Notes: generated by a model not told the origin, from the letters alone. A DNA stretch of 47,078 nucleotides from Chloroflexota bacterium (GCA_003169735.1 PNAP01000076.1:1-47078); one strand, 5' to 3'; positions 32,710 through 42,608 are shown, counted from the stretch's first letter. Program-made: numbers and translations.

Positions 32710-33270
32710 ATGACCACGCTCAAGGATCGGCCGAACACCGCGCTCCTTGTCATCGACGTGCAGAACGGCGTCGTCGGGGCCGCGCACGAGCGCGACGCGG
32801 TCGTTGCCAACGTCGGCAGCCTGGTCAAGAAGGCGCGGCGCGAGCACGTCCCGATCGTCTGGGTCCAGCACTCCGACGACGGCCTGGCCAGGGGCAGCGA
32901 CGATTGGCGGATCGTCCCCGAGCTGGATCCCGGCGCGGCGGAGCCGCTCGTGGAGAAGAACTGGGGCGACTCCTTCGAGGAGACAACACTCGAGTCGGTG
33001 CTGGCCGGCCTCGGCGTCGGCCGACTCATCGTCGTCGGCGCTCAGACCGACGCGTGCATCCGCTCGACGCTCCACGGCGCGATCGTCCGCGGCTACGACG
33101 CGACGCTCGTCAGCGACGCCCATACGACCGAGGACCAGACGGCCTGGGGATCGCCGCCGCCCGACCAGATCATCGCGTTCACGAACCTGTACTGGAAGTA
33201 CCACTCGGCCCCGGGGCGGAAGGCCGGCACGGTCGAGACGGCGGAGGTCGATTTCGGCAGCGCGTCCTGA
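32710..33270 (+). CDS. Isochorismatase-like cysteine hydrolase
   Basis: A 186-residue hydrolase with the family triad: LLVIDVQNGVV (Asp), VEKNWGDSFEE (Lys) and GAQTDACIRSTLHGAIVRGY in pieces (nucleophilic Cys). Members hydrolyse amides or isochorismate; the substrate here cannot be read from the sequence. GGGGAGA lies just ahead of the ATG. The downstream VOC genes are on the same strand with a 68-bp gap. Confidence 0.9.
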   Translation: MTTLKDRPNTALLVIDVQNGVVGAAHERDAVVANVGSLVKKARREHVPIVWVQHSDDGLARGSDDWRIVPELDPGAAEPLVEKNWGDSFEETTLESVLAGLGVGRLIVVGAQTDACIRSTLHGAIVRGYDATLVSDAHTTEDQTAWGSPPPDQIIAFTNLYWKYHSAPGRKAGTVETAEVDFGSAS

Positions 33271-33338
33271 AGCGTGACGCATGAGATCGTGGCTGACGCT
33301 TGCCCCCGCGCGCGGCGCGTCCGTGTACAGTCGCGCCA

Positions 33339-33695
33339 ATGCTTCGAGTCGGTTCGATCGTGCTGCGCGTGGACGATGTGCAGCGGCAGGCGGAGTTCTG
33401 GCAGGCAGCGCTCGACTATGTCCGGCGTCCGGGCGGCGACGCTGACTTCGTGCTGCTCCGCCCGAAGGACGGCGTCGGGCCGAATATCTCGCTGGACCAG
33501 GCCCATTCGAAACTGAACATCCCGCCGCGCATCCATCTCGATCTGTACACCGAGGATCAGGGCGGCGAAGTGGCGCGTCTGCTCGCGCTGGGCGCCACCG
33601 AGGTCCACTGGGCCAAGCGCCCGCCGGACGCCGACTACGTCATCCTCGCCGACCCCGAAGGCAATCGCTTCTGCGTCATCGACATCACCGGATAG
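33339..33695 (+). CDS. VOC family protein (glyoxalase/bleomycin-resistance fold)
   Basis: A 118-residue protein: LRVGSIVLRVDDVQRQAEFW, FVLLRPKDGVGPNISLDQ, IHLDLYTEDQGGEVARLLALG and YVILADPEGNRFCVID. This is the beta-alpha-beta-beta-beta repeat of VOC proteins with a C-terminal metal-type Glu position (DPEGNRF). The function ranges over glyoxalase, dioxygenase and binding proteins. The ATG at 33339 is preferred; the extra upstream frame is arginine-rich. A second VOC gene follows after 7 bp. Confidence 0.88.
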   Translation: MLRVGSIVLRVDDVQRQAEFWQAALDYVRRPGGDADFVLLRPKDGVGPNISLDQAHSKLNIPPRIHLDLYTEDQGGEVARLLALGATEVHWAKRPPDADYVILADPEGNRFCVIDITG

Positions 33696-33702
33696 GTTTG
33701 CC

Positions 33703-34098
33703 GTGCGACCGTGGCCCAAGGGAATCAGCGCCATCACGCTGTTCGTCGAGGACGTCGCCGCGGCGAAGCGGTTCTACCTTGAGGTCTTCGGCCTGCCGGT
33801 CGTCTTCGAGGACGACGTCTCGACCGTCTTCCGATTCGGGGACACGCTCGTCAACCTCCTCAAGTCGACCGAGGCGCGCGAGCTGATCGAGCCAGCGGCC
33901 GTGGCCGCGCCTGGTGCCGGGTCACGCCTCCAATTCACCATCGACGTCGATGACGTCGACGCCATGTGCGCCGAGCTGGCGACGCGCGGCGTGACCCTCA
34001 TCAACGGCCCGATCGATCGGCCGTGGGGGGTTCGGACCGCCTGTTTCGCCGATCCCGGCGGCCACATCTGGGAGATCGCAGCGCCGATCAGGAAGTAG
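33703..34098 (+). CDS. VOC family protein
   Basis: A 131-residue VOC protein beginning with GTG: SAITLFVEDVAAAKRFYLEVFGLPV, VFRFGDTLVNLL, LQFTIDVDDVDAMCAELATRG and ACFADPGGHIWEIA. The FADPxGHxWEIA end is the common glyoxalase-like form. It is co-transcribed with the preceding VOC gene (7-bp gap) but not closely similar to it. Confidence 0.88.
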   Translation: MRPWPKGISAITLFVEDVAAAKRFYLEVFGLPVVFEDDVSTVFRFGDTLVNLLKSTEARELIEPAAVAAPGAGSRLQFTIDVDDVDAMCAELATRGVTLINGPIDRPWGVRTACFADPGGHIWEIAAPIRK

Positions 34099-34105
34099 CC
34101 GCGCG

Positions 34106-34141
34106 CTCGTTGCGGCGCCTCGTTGCGGGGCCTCGTTGCTC
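34106..34141. repeat. 13-bp tandem repeat, 2.8 copies
   Basis: CTCGTTGCGGCGC, CTCGTTGCGGGGC and CTCGTTGCTC follow head to tail in the gap between convergent genes, reaching the stop of the SnoaL-like gene. Confidence 0.7.
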
Positions 34142-34565
34142 AGGTCGCGCCTGGCGTCGCTCCCAGCTGCTTCATCATGCCCAGGAAATCGCCCTCGTGC
34201 CAATGTTCGCAGACCTTGCCGTCGCGCAAGCGGAAGATGTGGATCTCGCTGATCTCGTAGGAGCGTCCTGAAGGCGGGATGCCCATGAACGCGCCGACCT
34301 GTTTGGCGCTCGAGGTCATGCGCATCGCCACGCGGTCGTCCTCGGCGATCAGGTCGTCGATGGTCATGCGCACGTCCGCGAGGCCGCCCGAGGTGCGCTT
34401 GATGGCCGCCTTGAGGTCGGCCTTGCCGTTGCCGGGACCGCTCGAGGGCCACGTGTGAGCGACGAAATCGTCGGTGAGCAGTTCGTCCACAGCCGCGTCG
34501 CTGCCGCCGAGGAAGATCTCCTTGACGAAGCGGCGCACGACCGCCTTGTTCTGGTCGATGGTCAT
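34140..34565 (-). CDS. SnoaL-like ester cyclase family protein
   Basis: A 141-residue NTF2-like protein: NKAVVRRFVKEIFLGG, VDELLTDDFVAHTWPS, GGLADVRMTIDDLIAEDDRVAM, and YEISEIHIFRLRDGKVCEHWHEGDF. This is the polyketide-cyclase SnoaL/ester cyclase form. The ATG at 34565 overlaps the sulfotransferase stop as ATGA, with AAGGAG ahead of it, so the two genes form an operon. The substrate is unknown. Confidence 0.88.
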   Translation of the reverse strand: MTIDQNKAVVRRFVKEIFLGGSDAAVDELLTDDFVAHTWPSSGPGNGKADLKAAIKRTSGGLADVRMTIDDLIAEDDRVAMRMTSSAKQVGAFMGIPPSGRSYEISEIHIFRLRDGKVCEHWHEGDFLGMMKQLGATPGAT

Positions 34566-35479
34566 CGTTGTCTCCTTCCGGGTCCGAACCAGAGCGTCTC
34601 GAGATCGCGGCCGATGAGGTCGCCCGCTTGGCGGACGTCCGGCCGGGATCGTTCGACTAGCGTAGCCCTCAGCTCCGCATCCATTGGCGGACGGGTGGTC
34701 GGGCGACGGAGGCGCTCGTTCACGTCCTCGGCGACGCGCCTGGCGCGATCGTGGAAGCGCCGCGGGACGATCCGTTTCGCGGCCGCGACCGTGGATGAGG
34801 CGAAGACGAGGCGCGCCGCGGTGCGATTGCGCACGACGGCGTTCGGATTGGCGGCGGTCGCGCGGGCGAGCGGCGATGGCTCGACGCCGATGAAGTCCAG
34901 CACGCCGCGGTACGCCGCTGCCGGGTCTCGGACCATGTCCTCGAAGATCATGACGTGGATGTTCTCGGGCTCGAATCGATCGAGGAACCGGGGCAATTGT
35001 TCGCCGTAGCGATAGAGACGCAGATACCAATGGAGGTCGCGAACGGTTTGGTCTGGCGGCACGATCTCGGCGTCCTCGTCGGCCAGCGCTTCGGCAAAGG
35101 TTCGGTGCTCATTCCCGAGCGACGTCCGGAGCGACCACATCGAGTACATCGCCTCGACTGGGTCGCGCAACTGGACGATGATCCGCGCCTTCGGGTTCAT
35201 CGCCTGGATCCTGCTTGCGGCGACACCGGAGTAGAGATCCTCCGTGCAGCTCGACCCGACGGTCGCGCCCTGCGGCGCGTCGGCGAACAGTCGATCGAAC
35301 GCCTCCGCGTCCCGGCCGACGGCATGCACGTCACGTACTCGATAGATGACGTCGGGGCAGAACAGCCCGACGTCCTTGTATCGCGAAAGGAACACCGCCG
35401 GATGGTCTCGGAGGTTCTGATAGAGCCAGGTCGTGCCACACCGCGGCGCCCCGACCATGAAGAACGAAGGTCGGACCAT
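34562..35479 (-). CDS. Sulfotransferase family protein
   Basis: A 305-residue PAPS-dependent sulfotransferase: the 5'-phosphosulfate loop FFMVGAPRCGTTWLYQNLRD and the 3'-phosphate-binding region ARIIVQLRDPVEAMYSMWSL, then NIHVMIFEDMVRDPAAAYRGV. These are typical of bacterial carbohydrate or lipid sulfotransferases. It lies 3 bp after the helicase gene on the same strand. The acceptor is unknown. Confidence 0.9.
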   Translation of the reverse strand: MVRPSFFMVGAPRCGTTWLYQNLRDHPAVFLSRYKDVGLFCPDVIYRVRDVHAVGRDAEAFDRLFADAPQGATVGSSCTEDLYSGVAASRIQAMNPKARIIVQLRDPVEAMYSMWSLRTSLGNEHRTFAEALADEDAEIVPPDQTVRDLHWYLRLYRYGEQLPRFLDRFEPENIHVMIFEDMVRDPAAAYRGVLDFIGVEPSPLARATAANPNAVVRNRTAARLVFASSTVAAAKRIVPRRFHDRARRVAEDVNERLRRPTTRPPMDAELRATLVERSRPDVRQAGDLIGRDLETLWFGPGRRQR

Positions 35480-35482
35480 CGG

Positions 35483-37483
35483 CTACGCAGCGGTGCGGGC
35501 CACGAGCGCGAGGATCTCGGCGCCGTACTTCTCGAGCTTGGCAGGACCGATGCCGGGCACGCGGGCGAGAGCGCCGAGCGTCTGCGGGCGGAGGTCGGCG
35601 ATCGCGGTGAGCGTCTTGTTGTCGGCGATGACGTAGGCCGGCAGGCCGTCGGCGCGGGCAAGTTCCGTGCGCCAGGCCCGCAGCGCGGCCATGAGCGGAT
35701 CATCACCGTCAGCCGGGTCTCGTACCGGCTGGGTTCGCGTCGCGGGATCACGGCCCGCGCTTGTGGCCCCGCGGCCCGCGCCACCCGGCCGCCGCGTGGC
35801 GATCGGCGCGAGGTCGAGCAGAAACCGGCTGCGGCGCCGCTTCCCGACGCTCCCTTTGGCCGAGATGCGTTCCTGCGCCCACGACAACGCGAGGTGGACG
35901 CGTGCCCGCGTGATGCCGACGTACAGGAGCCGCCGCTCCTCGTCGATGAGCGCATCGTCGTCCTTGGCCTGGGCGACCGGCAGCAGCCCTTCCTCGAGCG
36001 AGGGCAGGAATACGGCATCCCACTCGAGGCCCTTCGCCCGGTGCAGCGTGGACAGCTCGACCCCGTCGACGGAGCCGGACTTCTCGGCCTCAGCCCGATC
36101 GGCCAGTTCGGCGACCACCTTCTGGCGCCCGGCTCCAGCGTCGGCCTCCACGACCGCTTCGATGATGCCGAGCAACGTGGCCAGGGCGGCCTGTCGCTCC
36201 CGAGCCTCCGCTCCCACGGCCTCCGCACCCGCCTCGAACCCCAGCCGCTTCGCCCAGACCGATTCGATCGCCGCGACCAGCTCGGATCCAGTGGCGCCCT
36301 CGGGCACGCGCCCGATCGCGTCGACGGCGGACCTCACATCGCGCCGTTCGAAGAATCGCTGGCCGCGCACCCGGTAGGGGAGGGCAGCTCGCGTGAACGC
36401 GGCCTCGATGGGCGGGATCTGGGCGTTGAGGCGGACCAGCACGGCGATCTCGCGCGGCGCGGCGCCGCCGGCCATCAGCTCCCGGATGCGCGCCACGATC
36501 CCCGCCAACTCCGCGTCGCCATCGTCGTATGTCCGAATGGTCGGCTCCGGGCCGGCCGTCCTGGAGGTCTCCAGCCGTTTCGATCGGCCGGTCGACGCGA
36601 TCAGGCGGTTGGCCAGCCCGAGCACCTGGGGGGTCGAACGGTAGTTCTCTCGCAGGTCGATGACCCGCGCACCCGGCCAGCGCGCCCCGAATCCGACCAG
36701 GAAGTCGGGCGTCGCGCCGGCGAACGTATAGATCGTCTGGTCCTCATCGCCGACCACACACAGGTCCCGCCGGTCGCCGAGCCACAACTCAAGAAGCCGC
36801 TGCTGGAGCGGCGTCGTGTCCTGGTACTCATCGACCGAGAACCACGAGTAGCGGCCGCGGACCTGGCGCGCAGCCTCGTCATCAGCCTCCAGCAGGTCGA
36901 CCGTGTGGGTCAGCATGTCGTCGAAGTCGATCAGACCCTGGCGCGATTTGGCGCGCTCGTAGTCCCGATAGAACCGCACGAACAGCTCGTTCGGCAGCGG
37001 CGGTGTCCGATCAGCCGCCGCCTCCTCGTAACTCTCCGGCGTGATGCGCCGGCTCTTGGCCCAGCCGAGCTCATCGATGAGGTCCTTGGCGGGCGTCCAT
37101 TGATAACCGCCGGGCAGTCGCCGCGCGAGCGGCGCCACGATCCGGAAGGGATCGCTCAGGATCTCCGGCAGCGGCTGGCCGTCGTGGCGCAGCGGCCAGT
37201 AGTAGCGCAGCTGCGCGAGTGCTGCCGCGTGGAATGTCCGCGCCGCCACGCCTGCCAAGCCGAGTGCCCGCACCCGCGTGACCATCTCGCTCGCCGCCTT
37301 GTCGGTGAACGTGACCAGCAGGATCTGGTTTGCCGAAACGGCGCCGGTGGCAACGGCGTACGCCGTGCGGTGGCTGATGACGCGAGTCTTGCCGGTCCCG
37401 GCACCGGCCAGGATGACGACCGGACCGGTCGTCGCCATGACCGCCTCGCGTTGAGCGTCGTTCAGACCGGCGAGATGATCCAC
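35483..37483 (-). CDS. UvrD/PcrA-type ATP-dependent DNA helicase with HRDC domain
   Basis: A 666-residue superfamily 1A helicase: Q motif LNDAQREAV, Walker A LAGAGTGKT (residues 25-33), Walker B FSVDEYQDT, motif III GDEDQTIYTFAGA, motif IV LRENYRST, motif V LSTLHRAKGLEWDAVFLP and motif VI RLLYVGITRARVHLALSW. The C-terminus has an HRDC domain (LRAWRTELARADGLPAYVI, LARVPGIGPAKLEKYG), a combination known as UvrD2-like in actinobacteria. It unwinds DNA in repair. GTG at 37483 is chosen since AAGGAGG lies 11 bases ahead and the Q motif follows at once; the frame is open to an ATG at 37546. It differs from the helicase-nuclease at the left edge. Confidence 0.92.
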   Translation of the reverse strand: MDHLAGLNDAQREAVMATTGPVVILAGAGTGKTRVISHRTAYAVATGAVSANQILLVTFTDKAASEMVTRVRALGLAGVAARTFHAAALAQLRYYWPLRHDGQPLPEILSDPFRIVAPLARRLPGGYQWTPAKDLIDELGWAKSRRITPESYEEAAADRTPPLPNELFVRFYRDYERAKSRQGLIDFDDMLTHTVDLLEADDEAARQVRGRYSWFSVDEYQDTTPLQQRLLELWLGDRRDLCVVGDEDQTIYTFAGATPDFLVGFGARWPGARVIDLRENYRSTPQVLGLANRLIASTGRSKRLETSRTAGPEPTIRTYDDGDAELAGIVARIRELMAGGAAPREIAVLVRLNAQIPPIEAAFTRAALPYRVRGQRFFERRDVRSAVDAIGRVPEGATGSELVAAIESVWAKRLGFEAGAEAVGAEARERQAALATLLGIIEAVVEADAGAGRQKVVAELADRAEAEKSGSVDGVELSTLHRAKGLEWDAVFLPSLEEGLLPVAQAKDDDALIDEERRLLYVGITRARVHLALSWAQERISAKGSVGKRRRSRFLLDLAPIATRRPGGAGRGATSAGRDPATRTQPVRDPADGDDPLMAALRAWRTELARADGLPAYVIADNKTLTAIADLRPQTLGALARVPGIGPAKLEKYGAEILALVARTAA

Positions 37484-37521
37484 GCGGGCGGCGCCCTCCT
37501 TGGTTGAGATGCTACCCGCCG

Positions 37522-37722
37522 TCAGGGGCCATCGCCGGCGTTCCACTCGGCTTCCCAGATGGTCTCGTCAAACTCGCGGTTGCGATAGCAGTCGCCGCAC
37601 ATCGGCCCGAGCGGCGGATATGGCTGGTCATCCGGGTCGCCGAGCAGTGGCTCGCCCCGGATGCGGCACGTCAGTTCCTCAGGAACGTTGTCGATAAGCT
37701 CGAAGCGCGGTGGATCGGTCAT
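37522..37722 (-). CDS. Small hypothetical protein with CxxC motif
   Basis: A 66-residue acidic protein: PRFELIDNVPEELTCRIRGE, YPPLGPMCGDCYRNREFDE and TIWEAEW. Three Cys including CGDC suggest metal binding or a rubredoxin-like knuckle. The coding signal is good after MTDPP at 37722; the frame is open to 37785 but the leading residues look random. I recognise no family. It lies upstream of and in line with the helicase. Confidence 0.55.
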   Translation of the reverse strand: MTDPPRFELIDNVPEELTCRIRGEPLLGDPDDQPYPPLGPMCGDCYRNREFDETIWEAEWNAGDGP

Positions 37723-37744
37723 CGGTGTCGATGCTACGCACGCA

Positions 37745-37765
37745 CGTGCCACCTTGTCTGGCACG
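37745..37765. terminator. Hairpin between two small genes
   Basis: CGTGCCA and TGGCACG pair perfectly around CCTTGTC. It lies after the stop of the minus-strand gene ending at 37782 and could terminate it. Confidence 0.4.
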
Positions 37766-37781
37766 GGCGTCCGACACGACC

Positions 37782-38117
37782 TCACCAGGTGAGTGGCGCG
37801 GCTCCGGGCTCAGCGATCGGGAGGACCATGGGAGCGCACCGCACACAGCGTGGGTTGTGCTCGGCGCTCGGCAACCCGAGACGCGCGACCTTGCGCTTTC
37901 GGCCGGCGCCACCGGCACCGGAGCGGAATCCGCACAACGCCGTCGCATCGTGACCCAGGACGTAGGCGTGCTGGACCGTGCCGCGGTGAGCGGCGGGGTT
38001 ACTTGAGTCGCAGTACCCGGGGCGCAGGCGGATCCCCCAGTTCACCTCGGTCTCTTCGAATCGTCGTTGTTTCCAGCGCCGCAGCGCCAGGAGATGGAGC
38101 GCACTGGGACGCTCCAT
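37782..38117 (-). CDS. Small hypothetical protein with Cys-containing C-terminus
   Basis: An open frame whose C-terminal half reads like a real protein: QHAYVLGHDATALCGFRS, then GLPSAEHNPRCVRCAPMV. The His, the LCG and the NPRCVRC recall small metal-binding actinobacterial proteins of the DUF3039 kind, where HxxxxxxxALCG is followed by a CxxC. I cannot assign it firmly. The start is uncertain: ATG at 38117 or 38234, neither with a good ribosome binding site. The stretch 38118-38366 otherwise shows nothing convincing. Confidence 0.4.
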   Translation of the reverse strand: MERPSALHLLALRRWKQRRFEETEVNWGIRLRPGYCDSSNPAAHRGTVQHAYVLGHDATALCGFRSGAGGAGRKRKVARLGLPSAEHNPRCVRCAPMVLPIAEPGAAPLTW

Positions 38118-38366
38118 CGGCAGCGTGCTCGGAGCGGCTGCCATGTCTGCCGCCGGCCAGGCAGCGCTTGCGGCCGGGTCACGCTGCCGGCCGAGGAACG
38201 AACGCACATCATTCGAGATATCCACGTTCTGCATCGCTGATTCCGGTCTCGATATCGCCGCGGATCCAGGCTGGAGCGGCTGTGCGAAATGAGTACCGCA
38301 TCGGGACCGTGATTCGTACCGCCCTCACCACACTGGACCGCCCACGGTGCGCCGGCGCACCACGCG

Positions 38367-38747
38367 TCAGCCCAGTGGCGTCTCGGCCGTCAGCTCGACC
38401 GCCAGGCAGAACGATCGTGTCGCCCAGCTGCTCAGCCGCTGGCCCTCGCGCCAGCCCTGGTACTTCGCCGCCAACATCCGGCGCGCCCTGCTCTCTTCCT
38501 CGGAGCCGGGCTCGGGCACCCGCGCCCGTCCCATGTATCCCCGACCAGCCATGCGCAGGCGCACCTCGCGGTTCGCCAACGCGTTCTGGACCCAGTGCGT
38601 CATCTCGCCGCCGCCGGCCAGGAAGTAGATCGTCGAGCCGTCGAGCCCGAACCACAGCTCGACCATCCGGGGCTCACCGGACCGCCGTCCGACCGTTGTG
38701 AGCCAGACATACGGCTGAGTATCGGCCCCGAGCGCGAACTCGATCAC
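38367..38747 (-). CDS. F420H2-dependent/nitroreductase-family split-barrel protein
   Basis: A 126-residue protein of the Ddn-like nitroreductase/quinone reductase family: PYVWLTTVGRRSGEPRMVEL, STIYFLAGGGEMTHWVQN, NREVRLRMAGRGYMGRARV and KYQGWREG. Members use F420H2 to reduce nitro or quinone compounds, but some are nitroreductase-like without F420. The ATG overlaps the stop of the oxidase gene as ATGA, so both are on one transcript. A redox pairing is possible. Confidence 0.85.
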   Translation of the reverse strand: MIEFALGADTQPYVWLTTVGRRSGEPRMVELWFGLDGSTIYFLAGGGEMTHWVQNALANREVRLRMAGRGYMGRARVPEPGSEEESRARRMLAAKYQGWREGQRLSSWATRSFCLAVELTAETPLG

Positions 38748-39913
38748 GCGGTCCGGAAGCGCCGTAGCGACAGGAACTCGATGGGCAGCTTCGTGGTGCC
38801 GTCGATGGCCAGATCAGCGGCGATGGAGCCAACCACCGACGAGAACTTGAAACCATGCCCTGAACACGGGGAGCAGATGACCACGCGTGGATCGCCCGGG
38901 TGAAGGTCGATGATGAAGTCGGAGTCCGGCGTGTTGGTGTACATGCACACGCGCGCGTCCAAGGTCGGCCCGTTCGCATCGGGCAGGTAGTGCTCCAGGA
39001 AACGCCGCACCGGCGCCTCGTCGGCCGGATGGACCTCGCGATCGAGCTGGTCGGGATCGGTCGGCGTGCCATCGTGGTGGCGGGCGACCTTGGCGCCCTG
39101 CCCGGGAAGCATCGGGAAGCCGTAGAACGTCTCGTCGCCGGTATCGACCAGGTAGACCGGCAGGCGCTCCGGCGCGAAGAGCTCCGGGGCGACCGGCTGG
39201 AACCAGAAGAGCGGGTTGCGCTCGACCGATAGCGGTAGGCCGAGGTCGGGCACGAGTTGCGTCAGCCACGCACCGGCAGCCAGGATCAGCCGGTCACCGA
39301 AGTAGGTGCCGTGATCGGTGCGCACCTCGATGGCGCCGTCGGCCGGTGCGCTGCCCGGAGCAGGCTCGCGGCCGGGAGCTGGCCCCCAGCCGCTGACGCG
39401 CTCGTCGAAATGGATCTCGGCTCCGCTCCGCTCGGCCATCCGCAGGTGGGTCTCGATGACGCGCTCCGGGAAGAGCACGCCCGCCATCGGCTCGTGGAGC
39501 GCCGCTATCCCCGGATCGAGACGGAACGCCGGGAAGCGGCGCATCGTCTCGGCTGCGTCCAGGATCTCGTGCGGCAGGCCGTGTTCCCGGGCGCTGCGGA
39601 TGGCGCCGTCGAGGACCTCGCTTCCCGCCTGCCCGATGTACAGCCCGCCCGTCTGGAGCAACAGCTCCTCGCCGCTCTGCGCCTCCAGCTCGCGCCACAG
39701 CCGCCACGCTTCGCGCAGGAGCGGTACGTAGTCGGGATGCTCGAAGTACGCCAGTCGGATGATGCGCGACAGCCCTCCGGACGATCCCAGGCCGTGCGCC
39801 CGCCCGAACGCCTCGAGGCCCAGCACGCGTTGCCCGCGGCTCGCCAGGTGGAACGCCGCCGAGCTGCCCATCGCGCCAAGGCCGACCACGATGGCGTCAT
39901 AGCGCGCTGTCAT
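38744..39913 (-). CDS. Sarcosine/N-methyltryptophan oxidase-like FAD enzyme
   Basis: A 389-residue FAD-dependent amine oxidase of the MSOX/SolA type: the N-terminal dinucleotide site YDAIVVGLGAMGSSAAFHLA, GSSGGLSRIIRLAYFEHPDY, FYGFPMLPG and the C-terminal VVICSPCSGHGFKFSSVVG, whose Cys is the covalent flavin attachment in monomeric sarcosine oxidase. It oxidises N-methyl amino acids to release formaldehyde and H2O2. The ATG at 39913 is chosen since the flavin strand follows at once. It is divergent from the FG-GAP gene with 146 bp between. Confidence 0.9.
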   Translation of the reverse strand: MTARYDAIVVGLGAMGSSAAFHLASRGQRVLGLEAFGRAHGLGSSGGLSRIIRLAYFEHPDYVPLLREAWRLWRELEAQSGEELLLQTGGLYIGQAGSEVLDGAIRSAREHGLPHEILDAAETMRRFPAFRLDPGIAALHEPMAGVLFPERVIETHLRMAERSGAEIHFDERVSGWGPAPGREPAPGSAPADGAIEVRTDHGTYFGDRLILAAGAWLTQLVPDLGLPLSVERNPLFWFQPVAPELFAPERLPVYLVDTGDETFYGFPMLPGQGAKVARHHDGTPTDPDQLDREVHPADEAPVRRFLEHYLPDANGPTLDARVCMYTNTPDSDFIIDLHPGDPRVVICSPCSGHGFKFSSVVGSIAADLAIDGTTKLPIEFLSLRRFRTA

Positions 39914-40059
39914 GGGATGGGACCGATCAAAACGGCGACCACGAGCGCGAATCGGAAAGCCACGGAATCTCCTCGGGTTCGGCGGCGCCAATCCTCGCCG
40001 ATTTCGGCCGCGGCCTCACGCGTGGCCGTTCATGGGCGGTCGGGCGTATCCTCTGGCGC

Positions 40060-41583
40060 ATGAGCACATTGACCCGTCGATCCCTTGCCGCCGCCGTCGC
40101 CAGTGTCGTGGCGGCCGCGACGCTCGTCATCTCGGCACCGCATGCGGCCGCATTGGTCAGCCGCAACTGGAACGACTTCAACGACGACGGTTACGCCGAC
40201 CTCGCCGTCGGTGCGCCCAACGACGATGTCGGCAGCCACGGCGGCGCCGGTGTCGTGAATGTCATCTACGGTTCGGCGAACGGGCTCAAGAGCGCGGGCA
40301 ACCAGGTCTGGCAACAGGACCTCGTGCACGGTCCGGGCGGCGCCGGAGCCGGTACCGGGAATCATTTCGGGACGGCGCTGGCGACGGGCGACTTCAATGA
40401 CGATGGCTACGCCGACCTGGCCGTCGGTGCGCCCGACGAGGACGTCAGCGGCCACGCGAACGCCGGCGCCGTGGTGATCATCTATGGCGGCCCGAGCGGC
40501 CTGACCGCGAGCGGCTCGCAGGCGCTCTCTCCGAACCCGGTGGCCGGCGCCGAGTTCGGCGCCGCGCTCGTGGCGCTCGACGCCTGGGACACGTCCGGCG
40601 TGTCGCCGGTCAAGGGTGCCGACTCTCACGCCGACCTGGCCGTCGGCAAGCCGGGCACCAACGAGTTCTTCGCCTTCCCCGGTTCCGCCAGTGGCCTTGA
40701 GACGCCCGCGGCTGCGTCGTACACCTGCGGCAGTGCCAACGGGCGGTGCGGCGCCGTCCTGGCGGCCGGCGACATCGACGGCGACGGCGTCGATGAGCTC
40801 GTCGCCGGAGCGCCCGACAGCAAGGTCGGTGCCCTGGATGGCGCAGGAGAGGTCGTCATCGAGAGCAAGTCGGGCTCGCTGTCCGGAGTCGACCTGACCG
40901 AATCGAACGTGAGCGGCGACTCCGCCGCGGCGAACGCGCACTTCGGCGCGGCCCTCGCTGTCGGCGATGTGGCCCCATACGGAAACGATGACCTCCTCAT
41001 CGGCGCTCCCGACCGGGCGGTGACATTCCACAGTACGAGCGTCGCCGGTGCCGGCGTGTTCGATGAGTTCCAGGGTTCGAGTTCCGGCATCTCCGCGTCG
41101 CTCAGCGAGAACGAAGGGTCGGCCAACGTGCCCGACAACCCCGAGACAGGCGACCACTTCGGCACGGCGATCGCCATCGGCGACTTCGGCAAGGGCTCGG
41201 GCCTCGATCTCGCGGTCGGAGCGCCGGGCGAGAACGTCAGTGGCCAGAAGGCCGCCGGCGCTGTCATCGTGCTCTACCCGGATCTCAGCTCGGGTTTCTG
41301 GACTCAGGACGACCCCGGCGTCGGCGGCATCGCCACCAAGAAGGACCTGCTCGGTCAAACGCTCTACGCGGCCGACTTCGGCCGCAGCAACCAGGCCGAT
41401 CTCGCGATCGGCGTCCTCCTCGCCGACAACGGCTCGGCCCTTGACGCGGGCGAGATCACCGTCCTGTACGGGACCTCCGCCAACGGTCTCGTCGCCGCGC
41501 ACAGCCAACTCTGGTCGCAGAACTCGCCGGGCATCGGCGAGAAATCGCAGTCCGGGGACCACTTCAGCGCCGCGATGCATTGA
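40060..41583 (+). CDS. Secreted FG-GAP/integrin-alpha repeat protein
   Basis: A 507-residue exported protein. The N-terminus STLTRRSLAAAVASVVAAAT and VISAPHAAA is a signal peptide with cleavage near residue 31. It is followed by about seven FG-GAP repeats with calcium-binding loops, for example DFNDDGYADLAVGAPNDDV, DFNDDGYADLAVGAPDEDV, DIDGDGVDELVAGAPD and DFGKGSGLDLAVGAPGENV. They form a beta-propeller as in integrin alpha chains and some phospholipases; no catalytic domain is seen. A structural or adhesion role outside the cell is likely. The ABC exporter starts 2 bp downstream. Confidence 0.9.
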   Translation: MSTLTRRSLAAAVASVVAAATLVISAPHAAALVSRNWNDFNDDGYADLAVGAPNDDVGSHGGAGVVNVIYGSANGLKSAGNQVWQQDLVHGPGGAGAGTGNHFGTALATGDFNDDGYADLAVGAPDEDVSGHANAGAVVIIYGGPSGLTASGSQALSPNPVAGAEFGAALVALDAWDTSGVSPVKGADSHADLAVGKPGTNEFFAFPGSASGLETPAAASYTCGSANGRCGAVLAAGDIDGDGVDELVAGAPDSKVGALDGAGEVVIESKSGSLSGVDLTESNVSGDSAAANAHFGAALAVGDVAPYGNDDLLIGAPDRAVTFHSTSVAGAGVFDEFQGSSSGISASLSENEGSANVPDNPETGDHFGTAIAIGDFGKGSGLDLAVGAPGENVSGQKAAGAVIVLYPDLSSGFWTQDDPGVGGIATKKDLLGQTLYAADFGRSNQADLAIGVLLADNGSALDAGEITVLYGTSANGLVAAHSQLWSQNSPGIGEKSQSGDHFSAAMH

Positions 41584-41585
41584 CC

Positions 41586-42604
<1,019 letters not shown>

Positions 42605-42608
<4 letters not shown>

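Noticed and set aside
34955-37507. Long plus-strand open frame of 850 codons
   Set aside because: It is antisense to the UvrD/PcrA helicase and sulfotransferase, has Arg/Gly/Asp-biased shadow composition, and shows no domain motif. High GC makes such frames common.
40030-41580. Long minus-strand open frame of 516 codons
   Set aside because: Antisense to the FG-GAP protein, whose repeats produce a repetitive shadow frame.
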